This document shows, piece by piece, positions 7,967 through 16,027 of a DNA stretch of 59,321 nucleotides. Each line of letters starts with the position of its first letter. The stretch's first letter is position 1. Origin of the DNA: Pedobacter zeaxanthinifaciens (lineage in GTDB: Bacteria > Bacteroidota > Bacteroidia > Sphingobacteriales > Sphingobacteriaceae); assembly GCF_003313335.1 (NCBI RefSeq), contig NZ_QMHP01000016.1, forward strand, positions 1-59,321, written 5' to 3'. The position numbers and the translations under genes were made by a program. Below the pieces are notes generated by a model. That model had not been told where the DNA came from. It saw nothing but the letters and a program-made list of their open reading frames with translations, and did no database searches.

Positions 7967-9457
7967 CTATAAGCCTACGGCCTCTCTCCATGAAGTAGCC
8001 ACTCTTAATCCGTCGAAAGTGCCAAGCAATGGTGTTTCAGTATTTTGTCTCAAGCCGATGCCCAATAAAGTGGTAGCACCGGTTCCTGCCGAGTTAGTAA
8101 TATCGGCTGTGGCGGGCTCAATAGCCGAAACAGCTCCTGGAGATAAGATGTACATGTAAGATGCGCCAGAGAAATCATATCTGGTGATTACCAAGTAGGT
8201 GGTACCAAAACTATAGTTTGTTGGAGCATAAATGGTACTCGTACTTGTTCTACCTAAGCCAAAATTTAGTGAACCTCCATTATCTTTCATGAACACCCTG
8301 TTATAAAATGTGGGCGATGCAGTTGCATTTACCAAAGAGAGGAAAAAGCCACCGCCTGTAGGCGCCGAAGCCATATTAACTAATTGTGCCACATATACAC
8401 TACCAGAGTTTTGCGAGGTAAAAGTACGTACCATGTCTTCTCTAGAACCCGAGCCATTCTCTATCACTGCAGAACCGCCTACTCCAGAACCAGCGTAACC
8501 AGAAAATGATAGTCCAGCAACGGCATATTTTACAGGATTTACCGTACCAGAATAAACCGTCCAGTTAGAAGTTACGGTCTTCAAATCGCCGGCAGTACTT
8601 CCATAACTGAAATCATCTTTCATCAGTAATATTCCAGAAGCCGCATTACCATACTCTACACCGCTTACCGCTAAGTTGACATCGCTGGCTCCGGCAGAAG
8701 TATGCGTAATGTTTCCAGTGATAGTTTGGTTAGCTCCAGTAGTAGCTAAAAACCGCACATAAACCGTTACCCCACCAGCATTAGCATCAGCAAAAGGAAC
8801 CGTTAAACTATTACCAAAACTTACATTATCTAAAGAAATTTGAAAGTTTGCGCCAACAGTTAAGTTGATATTAGCAGTTAATTTAGTTCCAGTTACTGAA
8901 TAAGAAGTAGCCGAAGTGGTTGTGCCGGCAATAACATTACCAAAGGCAATTCCTGTTTCGGAAAGCCTGATTTCTGGCAAAATAATTGGATTTCCTTTGA
9001 TAGTAACGACAGTAGATGCGTTTGTATTTGCCACCGTTAACCCGCCGGTAGCGCTAGTTATTTTAAGCACCAAGGTACGCTCTCCTTCAAAATTATTGAG
9101 AGAACTTAGGTCAAAAGATGCTTCAGTGGCACCTTTAGCTAATTTCACCACTAAACCCGTATTTGGAATCCCAGGGTTAGTGGTATACTCCGTAGATTGG
9201 ATGGTGCTCTGACCGTCAACCATGATTACGGCCGTTGCATCTTCCTCTAAAGGCAAGGACAATGGAAGCACAATTTTTAGAGGATCTTGCGTATTATTTT
9301 CTATCGTATAGCTAGTAGCTGCAAAACGTATAGTACCTACATTATTAGGCTTAAATAAATTACCTTTTTTACATGAAACAAATAATATCCCGATGGCGAA
9401 AAACAGCCATGCAACACTTTTAAGTACTCGGGAAAAATCAATAGTCAAATTCTTCAT
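7967..9457 (-). CDS. Surface lipoprotein, probable glycan-binding protein (second of two)
   Basis: 496 residues and clearly related to the next gene. The lipobox LFVSC gives Cys29. The Calx-beta-like N-terminus has EYTTNPG and KGATEASFDL. A middle beta-sandwich (about 160-270) follows, then a C-terminal jelly-roll-like part with the shared FSYG start and a GTFDGLRVATSW end. No enzyme motif is visible. It lies 16 bp after the SusD gene stop and 22 bp before its paralogue, in the same operon. Having two such proteins alongside two SusCD pairs suggests each pump may have its own surface binding partner. This is inference; both could serve one pump. Confidence 0.65.
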   Translation of the reverse strand: MKNLTIDFSRVLKSVAWLFFAIGILFVSCKKGNLFKPNNVGTIRFAATSYTIENNTQDPLKIVLPLSLPLEEDATAVIMVDGQSTIQSTEYTTNPGIPNTGLVVKLAKGATEASFDLSSLNNFEGERTLVLKITSATGGLTVANTNASTVVTIKGNPIILPEIRLSETGIAFGNVIAGTTTSATSYSVTGTKLTANINLTVGANFQISLDNVSFGNSLTVPFADANAGGVTVYVRFLATTGANQTITGNITHTSAGASDVNLAVSGVEYGNAASGILLMKDDFSYGSTAGDLKTVTSNWTVYSGTVNPVKYAVAGLSFSGYAGSGVGGSAVIENGSGSREDMVRTFTSQNSGSVYVAQLVNMASAPTGGGFFLSLVNATASPTFYNRVFMKDNGGSLNFGLGRTSTSTIYAPTNYSFGTTYLVITRYDFSGASYMYILSPGAVSAIEPATADITNSAGTGATTLLGIGLRQNTETPLLGTFDGLRVATSWREAVGL

Positions 9458-9473
9458 ATTGGATCTATTTTTA

Positions 9474-11213
9474 TTACCAACCTGGATTTTGTTGTAAGTC
9501 GAGAGATTTATTTACTTCGCCTTGCGGAATAGGCCACAAATACCATTTTGGTGCAGTAAACACTGGCGTACGTACCGTTACTAGCTCGTAAGTGTAAGTA
9601 TTTCCTACCTTGGTAATCTTCATACCATGCAGTGGTTTGTTAGCTATGTTTTCAGCAATTTTCCATCGCCTAACGTCCCAATACCTGTGTTCTTCAATTG
9701 CCAGTTCTACCCTACGCTCGTTTTGGATAACTGTCCTCATTTGGTCTTTGGTCATGCCATCTGCCAAGCCGTAGTTGCCATCGTTTCCAGCAACTATTCC
9801 TGCCCGTTTCCTGATGGCTTTAAGTTGCTCGTAGGCTGTTGCTATATCCCCCGCTTCGTTACTGGCCTCGGCATAGTTCAATAATATTTCCGCATAGCGG
9901 ATTAATGGAAAACAGCGCTCAGTTGCCGATGAAGTAGTGCTGGCAATCGTATTATCATCGCACATTTTACGTAGATAATAGCCTGTACGTGTTCCAGCGT
10001 TTGGCGCATAGCCATCTTGTGGCGCTCCTACGTAGGTAAACACCTGACTTACGGTTCTACTTACATTTAGCCTTGTGCCTTCGTTGAATAATACCGTATA
10101 AGCTAGGCGTGGATCGCGGTTAACATATGGGTTTGCCGCGTCGTACCCCGTTGGATTGCTACCTGATTTTACATCTTCACTAATTGGCTTCCCATTCACG
10201 GTGCCAAAAGCATCTACCAATTCTTGATAAGGCAAGGAGTTACCAGAACCTGTGCGACTAGGTGGATCCCACATTGATTCTAATGTTCGGTTATTTCCAG
10301 CCATAGAAGCTAGAATATATTCGTTGTTCTTTCTGGTAACAAACACTTTTTGAAATCCGTAACCCGGTTGCGTTGGAAGATCAAACAGCGCATATAAATT
10401 CAAATCTATTACATCTTTAGCGGCCCTTGCTGCCTTAGTCCATCTCGTAGCATCAAAGCTCGGATAACCTAATACACCATCCATATTATCGGCCCTGCCG
10501 TTAAATAATGGACTTGCTGCATATAACAACAACCTCGCTTTTAAAGCTAAAGCTGCACCTCTAGTTACCCTGCCATAATCTAAGCCGCTATAGCTAGGAG
10601 GCAAAAGTGTAGCTACGGCGTTGCATTCATTTTCAATGTAGGTTACGCATTCAGCATAGGTATTTCTTTTTCCGGATATTTCATCCGTAGGTCCGTAAAC
10701 AACATCGCCTATTAATGGTACGCCAGCGTAGTGTTTAATTAAAATGAAATAGTACCAAGCCCTTAAAAACCTAGCTTCTCCCTCCATTCTGCTGCGTAGT
10801 TTTGCAGAAAGTGGCGTTGTAGGCAGGTGCTTCAACAGCACATTCACCCTTCGGATGTTCGCGTAGGTTTTTACCCAAGCATCATCAGGAATGTTGAGTG
10901 CGCTTACTGCACCCGATTGGAAGATAATGTTGTAGGCTGATGCACTTTGCAAGGTACTCTCCACCTCGTCGCCTATGGAATATATCCCTACGCTACTTCC
11001 ATCACCAAAACGTTTTGGCTCAGCACTAAAGCCAATATCAGTATAAATACGAGTTAAAAATTGTAAAGTGCGGGCACTGTCGGCAAAAGTGGTTTCTTCA
11101 TTCAAATCGGTAGTTTTAACTTGATCTAAAACTCCACCCTTTTTACAGGCAACTAGCGCAGTTAAGCTTAAGCAGCTTATTATGAATATCGCTTTTTTCA
11201 TCATGGTCTTCAT
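9474..11213 (-). CDS. SusD/RagB-family outer-membrane lipoprotein (pair 2)
   Basis: 579 residues. The lipobox ALVAC gives Cys23, after which the protein is typical SusD/RagB: an alpha-helical TPR-like N-terminal half (ARFLRAWYYFILIK near 147-160) and a C-terminal half with RYAEILLNYAEASN and AIEEHRYWDVRRWK. SusD proteins form the lid over the SusC channel and help capture oligosaccharides at the surface. It lies 4 bp after the 1030-residue SusC gene, the usual order and spacing for a working pair. Which sugar it binds cannot be read from the sequence. Confidence 0.95.
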   Translation of the reverse strand: MKTMMKKAIFIISCLSLTALVACKKGGVLDQVKTTDLNEETTFADSARTLQFLTRIYTDIGFSAEPKRFGDGSSVGIYSIGDEVESTLQSASAYNIIFQSGAVSALNIPDDAWVKTYANIRRVNVLLKHLPTTPLSAKLRSRMEGEARFLRAWYYFILIKHYAGVPLIGDVVYGPTDEISGKRNTYAECVTYIENECNAVATLLPPSYSGLDYGRVTRGAALALKARLLLYAASPLFNGRADNMDGVLGYPSFDATRWTKAARAAKDVIDLNLYALFDLPTQPGYGFQKVFVTRKNNEYILASMAGNNRTLESMWDPPSRTGSGNSLPYQELVDAFGTVNGKPISEDVKSGSNPTGYDAANPYVNRDPRLAYTVLFNEGTRLNVSRTVSQVFTYVGAPQDGYAPNAGTRTGYYLRKMCDDNTIASTTSSATERCFPLIRYAEILLNYAEASNEAGDIATAYEQLKAIRKRAGIVAGNDGNYGLADGMTKDQMRTVIQNERRVELAIEEHRYWDVRRWKIAENIANKPLHGMKITKVGNTYTYELVTVRTPVFTAPKWYLWPIPQGEVNKSLDLQQNPGW

Positions 11214-11217
11214 CGTC

Positions 11218-14200
11218 TTAAAATCCTATTTGTAAACCTAGATTGTAAACTTTTTGAACTGGGTAAACACCACCACTACCGCCGCTGGCAATTTCAGGGT
11301 CTTGTGGGTATAAATCAAAGTTTGCCCAAGTGTGTAAGTCGTAGCCGCTTAGATAAATACGAGCAGTACTGATTTTAACCCTACTTAACCATTTCTTTGG
11401 CAAGGTGTACCCCATTTCAACCGATTTTAAACGGATATAGTAGGCGTTCAACAACCAAAAACTTGATAAATTAGACGGGCTACTTGGCCCAGAAAGCACA
11501 CTACTTAACCTAGGAAATGTTGCAGTTGCAGCGGTTTCTGGCGTCCATCTTCCCAAAGCAGATTGCTGAAGATTACCCCAGAACGGTACCACACTCTGAT
11601 CGGCAAGGCGGTAACTATAATCAAAACTACCTTGAAAAAGTACGCCTAAACTGAAGCCCTTATAACCGAAAGTAAAATTGGCACCAAGAACGGTTTGTGG
11701 CAAATTAGGTTTCCCAATTGCTCTGTAATCTTGCTGATCAATCACCCCATCACCGTTCATATCCTCGTATTTCAAATCACCAGCTTGTGCATTTGCCAAA
11801 TGCGGATAATTGTCAACCTCCTCTTGCGTTTGGAAAAAGCCCAATACATTATAACCGAAACCTTGGCCAATTGGCTGTCCAGTTTTGGCTAGGTAAGGAT
11901 AACGCGGCGCAGCCTCTCCTTGATAAATCACCTTGTTTTTTGCTTTGGAGAATGTAAACGCGACTGAATAAGAGAAATCTTTTATCGTATTACGATGGCT
12001 AATTTGCCCGTCGAATCCTTTGTTTTCTGTAATGGCCGAGTTGGTGAAAGGTAAATCAACACCCAATATTTTTAATACGTCGTTCTTTACAAAAAGCTGG
12101 TCGTAACGATAATCATAGAAATAATCGACCGTAAAATTTAGTTTGCTTTTGAAAAGCTGAGCATCTACACCGATGTTGGTTTTCTTTGATTTTTCCCAAG
12201 TGATATCTAGGTTTCCTAAAGTGCCCTCTTGGATACTACTGAATGTGTTAGTGGTTTCCCCAAAATTGTAAGTAGGTCCTACTGTATAAAGTTGTTCCGT
12301 TTTATAGGTATTGCCTCTGGTTACGTCGGAACCGGTAATACCCCACGAACCTCTAAGCTTAAATAGATCTACAAATTTAAACCTGTTCTTTACAAATGGT
12401 TCCTCACCAATGTTCCAACCGGCAGAAACAGCAGGGAAAAATCCTTTGGTTTTATTCCCAACAAATTGACTTGTGCCATTGTATGCACCACTAAAATCAA
12501 TTAAATAACGTTGCTTGAAGTTGTATTCTAACCTGAAAGTATAGCCTTGCGATTTAACTGGAGCATACTCTTGCACCACCTTTACGTTTGTCGCTGAATT
12601 ATAGCTAGCCAAAGTCGCATCGTTTAAATTATAAAGCACAAAACCACTTACGCTATGATTTCCAAATTGCCTTGAGTAACCCAGTTTAGCCAACGTATTT
12701 ACTGTTTTTCTAGAGATGGTATTCTCGGCATTACTACTTAAAGTCAAGGGTTCTAAACGATATAAACCATTGCTATGAACAGTATAACTGCCATCCGCAG
12801 GGTTATAATAAAATGCAGGAATGTTGTTTCTGTACAATCCTCTATCGTAGCTCAAATCGCCAGCATAGGCAACCCTAGCCATTACTGATAACCCTTTGGT
12901 AATGAAATCTAGTTTTTGATCACCACTGAATAATACGTTGAACTCATTTCTGAAGGTTTTATCGTAACCCAATAAGGCCAATCTACCTATTAAACTGGTT
13001 TCTAAATAGATGTCTCTCGATCTTTTTGCCCATGGGTAACTTCCATCCGGATTGAGTACCGGAGAAGCAAAAGGCGGAAGACGCTGATAACTATACACGT
13101 TACCCAACGGTGCATTATAACCACTAGGTACATGAGGCTCAGTGATGGTACCAATCCTACCTGTCATATCTAAACGCAAGCTGAGTGTTTTGGTAGCCTG
13201 CATGTCCAAGTTGGAGCGGAAAGTGTAACGTTGATAAGCATAGTTATTTTCTGGTGCCTCATAATTTCCTTTAGAGAAATCTCGTAGCATACCGTTTTGA
13301 TAAACTTGCCCAGCAGATACGAAATACTTGATTTTTTCACTTCCTCCAGAAATATCTACGTTGTTACGCACTTGATAAGCGTAATCTTTAAATACTTCTT
13401 TATACCAATCAACATCAGGGTGACCATAAGGATCATCCTTTTTACGCCAGTGCTCCAAGTCGTCATCTGTAAATTCCAAAGGCAATCCGTCATTTCTTAA
13501 GGCTTCGTTACGCAGTGATGCTACGGTATAGGCATCTAAGAAATTTGGTTTATTCACTGGAGTTTGCAAACCAGATTCCGTGTTGAAATTCACCATCGGT
13601 TTGCCAATTTTACCCCTGCGTGTTGTAATTACTAATACACCGTTAGCGCCTTTGATCCCGTAAACAGCTGTAGTTGAAGCATCTTTAAGTATGGAGAAAC
13701 TTTCAATTTCATTGGCATCTATCTGTGCCACCTGATCGTAGGTGTATTCTACGTCATCCACAATAATTAATGGCTTTTGTGATTCCGATGATAGTGAATT
13801 CACCCCTCTGATGTAAAAATCTGACCCGGTACGACCAGGTTGTCCGGTACGTTGCTGAGAGATAAAGCCCGGTGCCCTACCAGCCAAAGTGTTTTGAATG
13901 TTTGGTGTTGGGGTAGCTCTAATTTCACTTGCCGAAATAGCGGTAACCGCACCGGTGTTGGTTATTTTTTTGGTGGTACCGAAGCCCACAATCATTACTT
14001 CATCAAGTCCTTTAGCATCTTCTTTGAGATTAACATTGATGTTGGTTTTTCCATTTACATCAATTTCCTGTTTGAGGTAGCCAATTGAGCCAACAATAAT
14101 CGTATTCGACGTTCCTTTCAACACCAGCTGAAACTCACCTCTTTCGTTAGTTGTAGATCCATTACCTGGCATGCCTTTTTCTTGCACACTTACGCCTGGT

Positions 14201-14310
14201 AGCGGACCTGCAGCATCCTTTACTGTACCACGAATTATTTTTTGTGCGAAGGCGATAGACGGTATGAACCATCCTATAAGTAACAGAAGCTGTATTAATT
14301 TCTTCATCAT
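11218..14310 (-). CDS. SusC/RagA-family TonB-linked outer-membrane transporter (pair 2)
   Basis: 1030 residues. The signal peptide is about 1-22, cleaved near AFAQ. A carboxypeptidase-regulatory-like domain covers about 25-97, followed by a TonB-box-like stretch (LDEVMIVGFGT, 102-112). The plug is about 115-232, with the family signature FSILKDASTTAVYGIKGANG, and then comes the beta-barrel, ending in LGLQIGF. It imports oligosaccharides with energy from TonB-ExbBD. It is followed at once by its SusD partner. Unlike some PUL transporters it lacks an STN domain, so it is probably not wired to an anti-sigma factor; none is in the window. Confidence 0.96.
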   Translation of the reverse strand: MMKKLIQLLLLIGWFIPSIAFAQKIIRGTVKDAAGPLPGVSVQEKGMPGNGSTTNERGEFQLVLKGTSNTIIVGSIGYLKQEIDVNGKTNINVNLKEDAKGLDEVMIVGFGTTKKITNTGAVTAISASEIRATPTPNIQNTLAGRAPGFISQQRTGQPGRTGSDFYIRGVNSLSSESQKPLIIVDDVEYTYDQVAQIDANEIESFSILKDASTTAVYGIKGANGVLVITTRRGKIGKPMVNFNTESGLQTPVNKPNFLDAYTVASLRNEALRNDGLPLEFTDDDLEHWRKKDDPYGHPDVDWYKEVFKDYAYQVRNNVDISGGSEKIKYFVSAGQVYQNGMLRDFSKGNYEAPENNYAYQRYTFRSNLDMQATKTLSLRLDMTGRIGTITEPHVPSGYNAPLGNVYSYQRLPPFASPVLNPDGSYPWAKRSRDIYLETSLIGRLALLGYDKTFRNEFNVLFSGDQKLDFITKGLSVMARVAYAGDLSYDRGLYRNNIPAFYYNPADGSYTVHSNGLYRLEPLTLSSNAENTISRKTVNTLAKLGYSRQFGNHSVSGFVLYNLNDATLASYNSATNVKVVQEYAPVKSQGYTFRLEYNFKQRYLIDFSGAYNGTSQFVGNKTKGFFPAVSAGWNIGEEPFVKNRFKFVDLFKLRGSWGITGSDVTRGNTYKTEQLYTVGPTYNFGETTNTFSSIQEGTLGNLDITWEKSKKTNIGVDAQLFKSKLNFTVDYFYDYRYDQLFVKNDVLKILGVDLPFTNSAITENKGFDGQISHRNTIKDFSYSVAFTFSKAKNKVIYQGEAAPRYPYLAKTGQPIGQGFGYNVLGFFQTQEEVDNYPHLANAQAGDLKYEDMNGDGVIDQQDYRAIGKPNLPQTVLGANFTFGYKGFSLGVLFQGSFDYSYRLADQSVVPFWGNLQQSALGRWTPETAATATFPRLSSVLSGPSSPSNLSSFWLLNAYYIRLKSVEMGYTLPKKWLSRVKISTARIYLSGYDLHTWANFDLYPQDPEIASGGSGGVYPVQKVYNLGLQIGF

Positions 14311-14323
14311 TAGTTTCGTTTGT

Positions 14324-16024
14324 TTAGTATCCTTCGTTCTGTTTTAAATTGGTGTTCTTCACGATTTCGCTATTTGGAATGGCATATCTGTACATTCTGG
14401 GCGCAACAAACTGGAACGGCACACCCAGCGTTTCAACTTGATAGCTCAAATTATTACCTGTCTTGGTGATTCTTATGCCATGCAATGGTTTGTTGTAAAC
14501 GTTCTCTGCAATTTTCCAACGGCGCAAGTCCCAAAAGCGTTGCTCTTCAAACGCCATTTCAACCCGGCGTTCGTTTCTAATGAGTTCTCTCATCTGTGTT
14601 TGCGATAAGCCATCGGTAACGCCGTAAGTGTTTGGTGCTGTGCCAGCGGCAATCCCTGCACGTTGTCTAATTGCCCTCAGGTAGGTATAAACAGAGTCGG
14701 TACTTGCTCCCGGGCCGTCCACCTCGTTTTTAGCTTCTGCAAACATGAGCAGCACATCGGCATATCTAAAAATTGGAAAGTTGTGCGTTTGATTAGAATA
14801 AGCTGTACTTGCTGCAAAATTGCCCAAGAACTTGCTCATGTAATAACCTGTTTTAGTTTGTACGGCAACACCACCTGGCCTATCTCTACCGCCCGTAAAA
14901 GTTTCTACACCTCTGCTTAACCAGGCTACACCATTGTAAAACACGGTATATCCTAAACGTGGGTCACGGTTGGCATAAGGATTATTAGCATCATAGCCCG
15001 TAGGATTAGTAGCCGATTTCACATCTGTACTGATTGGCAAACCTTTGCTCGTAGGGAAAGCGTCAACCAATTCCTGTGTAGGACTTGTGCGTCCTCTACT
15101 TGCCGTACTTCCACTTAAATATCCCACAGGTGCATTATTAGTTTCCAAGTCACTAGTTACCGGACGTTGATAAGCTAGAATAATTTCGCTGTTTCTACGG
15201 GTTAAAAACACATCTGTAAAGGACGGATTAAGGGAAAATTGCCCCACTGCGGCCTGAGCAATGGCATCAGCCAAAGCATTTTTTGCTCTTAGCCACCTAT
15301 TTCTGTCGTTAGTTGGATTGTTTAACGGACTTGCAGCATACAATAAGGCCTTAGCTTTTAAAGTTAGCGCAACCATTTTTGTAATGCGACCAAAATCAGC
15401 TGCTAAAGCAAGTGGATCTGGCCTTAGTTGATCCTTTACGGCATCACACTCACTTGCGATGTAGTTGATGGTTTCATCGTAAGTATTTCTCGGCAGTCTT
15501 AAATCATCCTGTAAAGTAAGTACCCTATCTCCTATAATTGGCACGCCGCCATAGCGTTTGGCCAATTCGAAATAGAACATTGCCCTTAAAAAGCGAGCTT
15601 CAGCCATCCAGTACTTGCCTTCTTGTTTCAAGCTTTGCTTCATATTTACTTTAGGGAAGTTCTGTAGAAAAAGATTACACTGCCTGATACTGGCATAATT
15701 GTCTACCCAAGAGTCATCGGCATTGCTGAAAGCGGAGTAGCCACCGTTGGTGAAGGTAGATATGGTGGCATTATCTGCTGAAGCCACGGCATCATCAGTT
15801 GCTGCATCCAATAAATTACCATCAATACGATTGAAACCTGTAGGTAGGTTACCATAAATGTTGTTCAGAAAATATCCGGCATTGGTTCCAAGTGAATCCT
15901 TGCTATCCCAAAGGTATTCTTCCGTTATTTTCTCCATCGGATGATCTTCCAGCTTTTGGCATGACCATATAGAACAGCCTGCTGTAAGTATCCCGAACAT
16001 ATATTTTATTGCGTTGATCTTCAT
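14324..16024 (-). CDS. SusD/RagB-family outer-membrane lipoprotein (pair 1)
   Basis: 566 residues with lipobox SIWSC (Cys22). SusD hallmarks are ARFLRAMFYFELAKRYGG in the N-terminal half and RYADVLLMFAEAKNE plus AFEEQRFWDLRRWK near the end. It starts 3 bp after the stop of the 936-residue SusC gene and ends 13 bp before the start of the second SusC gene. The two SusD proteins share the general family pattern but are clearly different sequences, so the pairs are not a recent duplication and may take different oligosaccharides. Confidence 0.95.
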   Translation of the reverse strand: MKINAIKYMFGILTAGCSIWSCQKLEDHPMEKITEEYLWDSKDSLGTNAGYFLNNIYGNLPTGFNRIDGNLLDAATDDAVASADNATISTFTNGGYSAFSNADDSWVDNYASIRQCNLFLQNFPKVNMKQSLKQEGKYWMAEARFLRAMFYFELAKRYGGVPIIGDRVLTLQDDLRLPRNTYDETINYIASECDAVKDQLRPDPLALAADFGRITKMVALTLKAKALLYAASPLNNPTNDRNRWLRAKNALADAIAQAAVGQFSLNPSFTDVFLTRRNSEIILAYQRPVTSDLETNNAPVGYLSGSTASRGRTSPTQELVDAFPTSKGLPISTDVKSATNPTGYDANNPYANRDPRLGYTVFYNGVAWLSRGVETFTGGRDRPGGVAVQTKTGYYMSKFLGNFAASTAYSNQTHNFPIFRYADVLLMFAEAKNEVDGPGASTDSVYTYLRAIRQRAGIAAGTAPNTYGVTDGLSQTQMRELIRNERRVEMAFEEQRFWDLRRWKIAENVYNKPLHGIRITKTGNNLSYQVETLGVPFQFVAPRMYRYAIPNSEIVKNTNLKQNEGY

Positions 16025-16027
16025 GAA

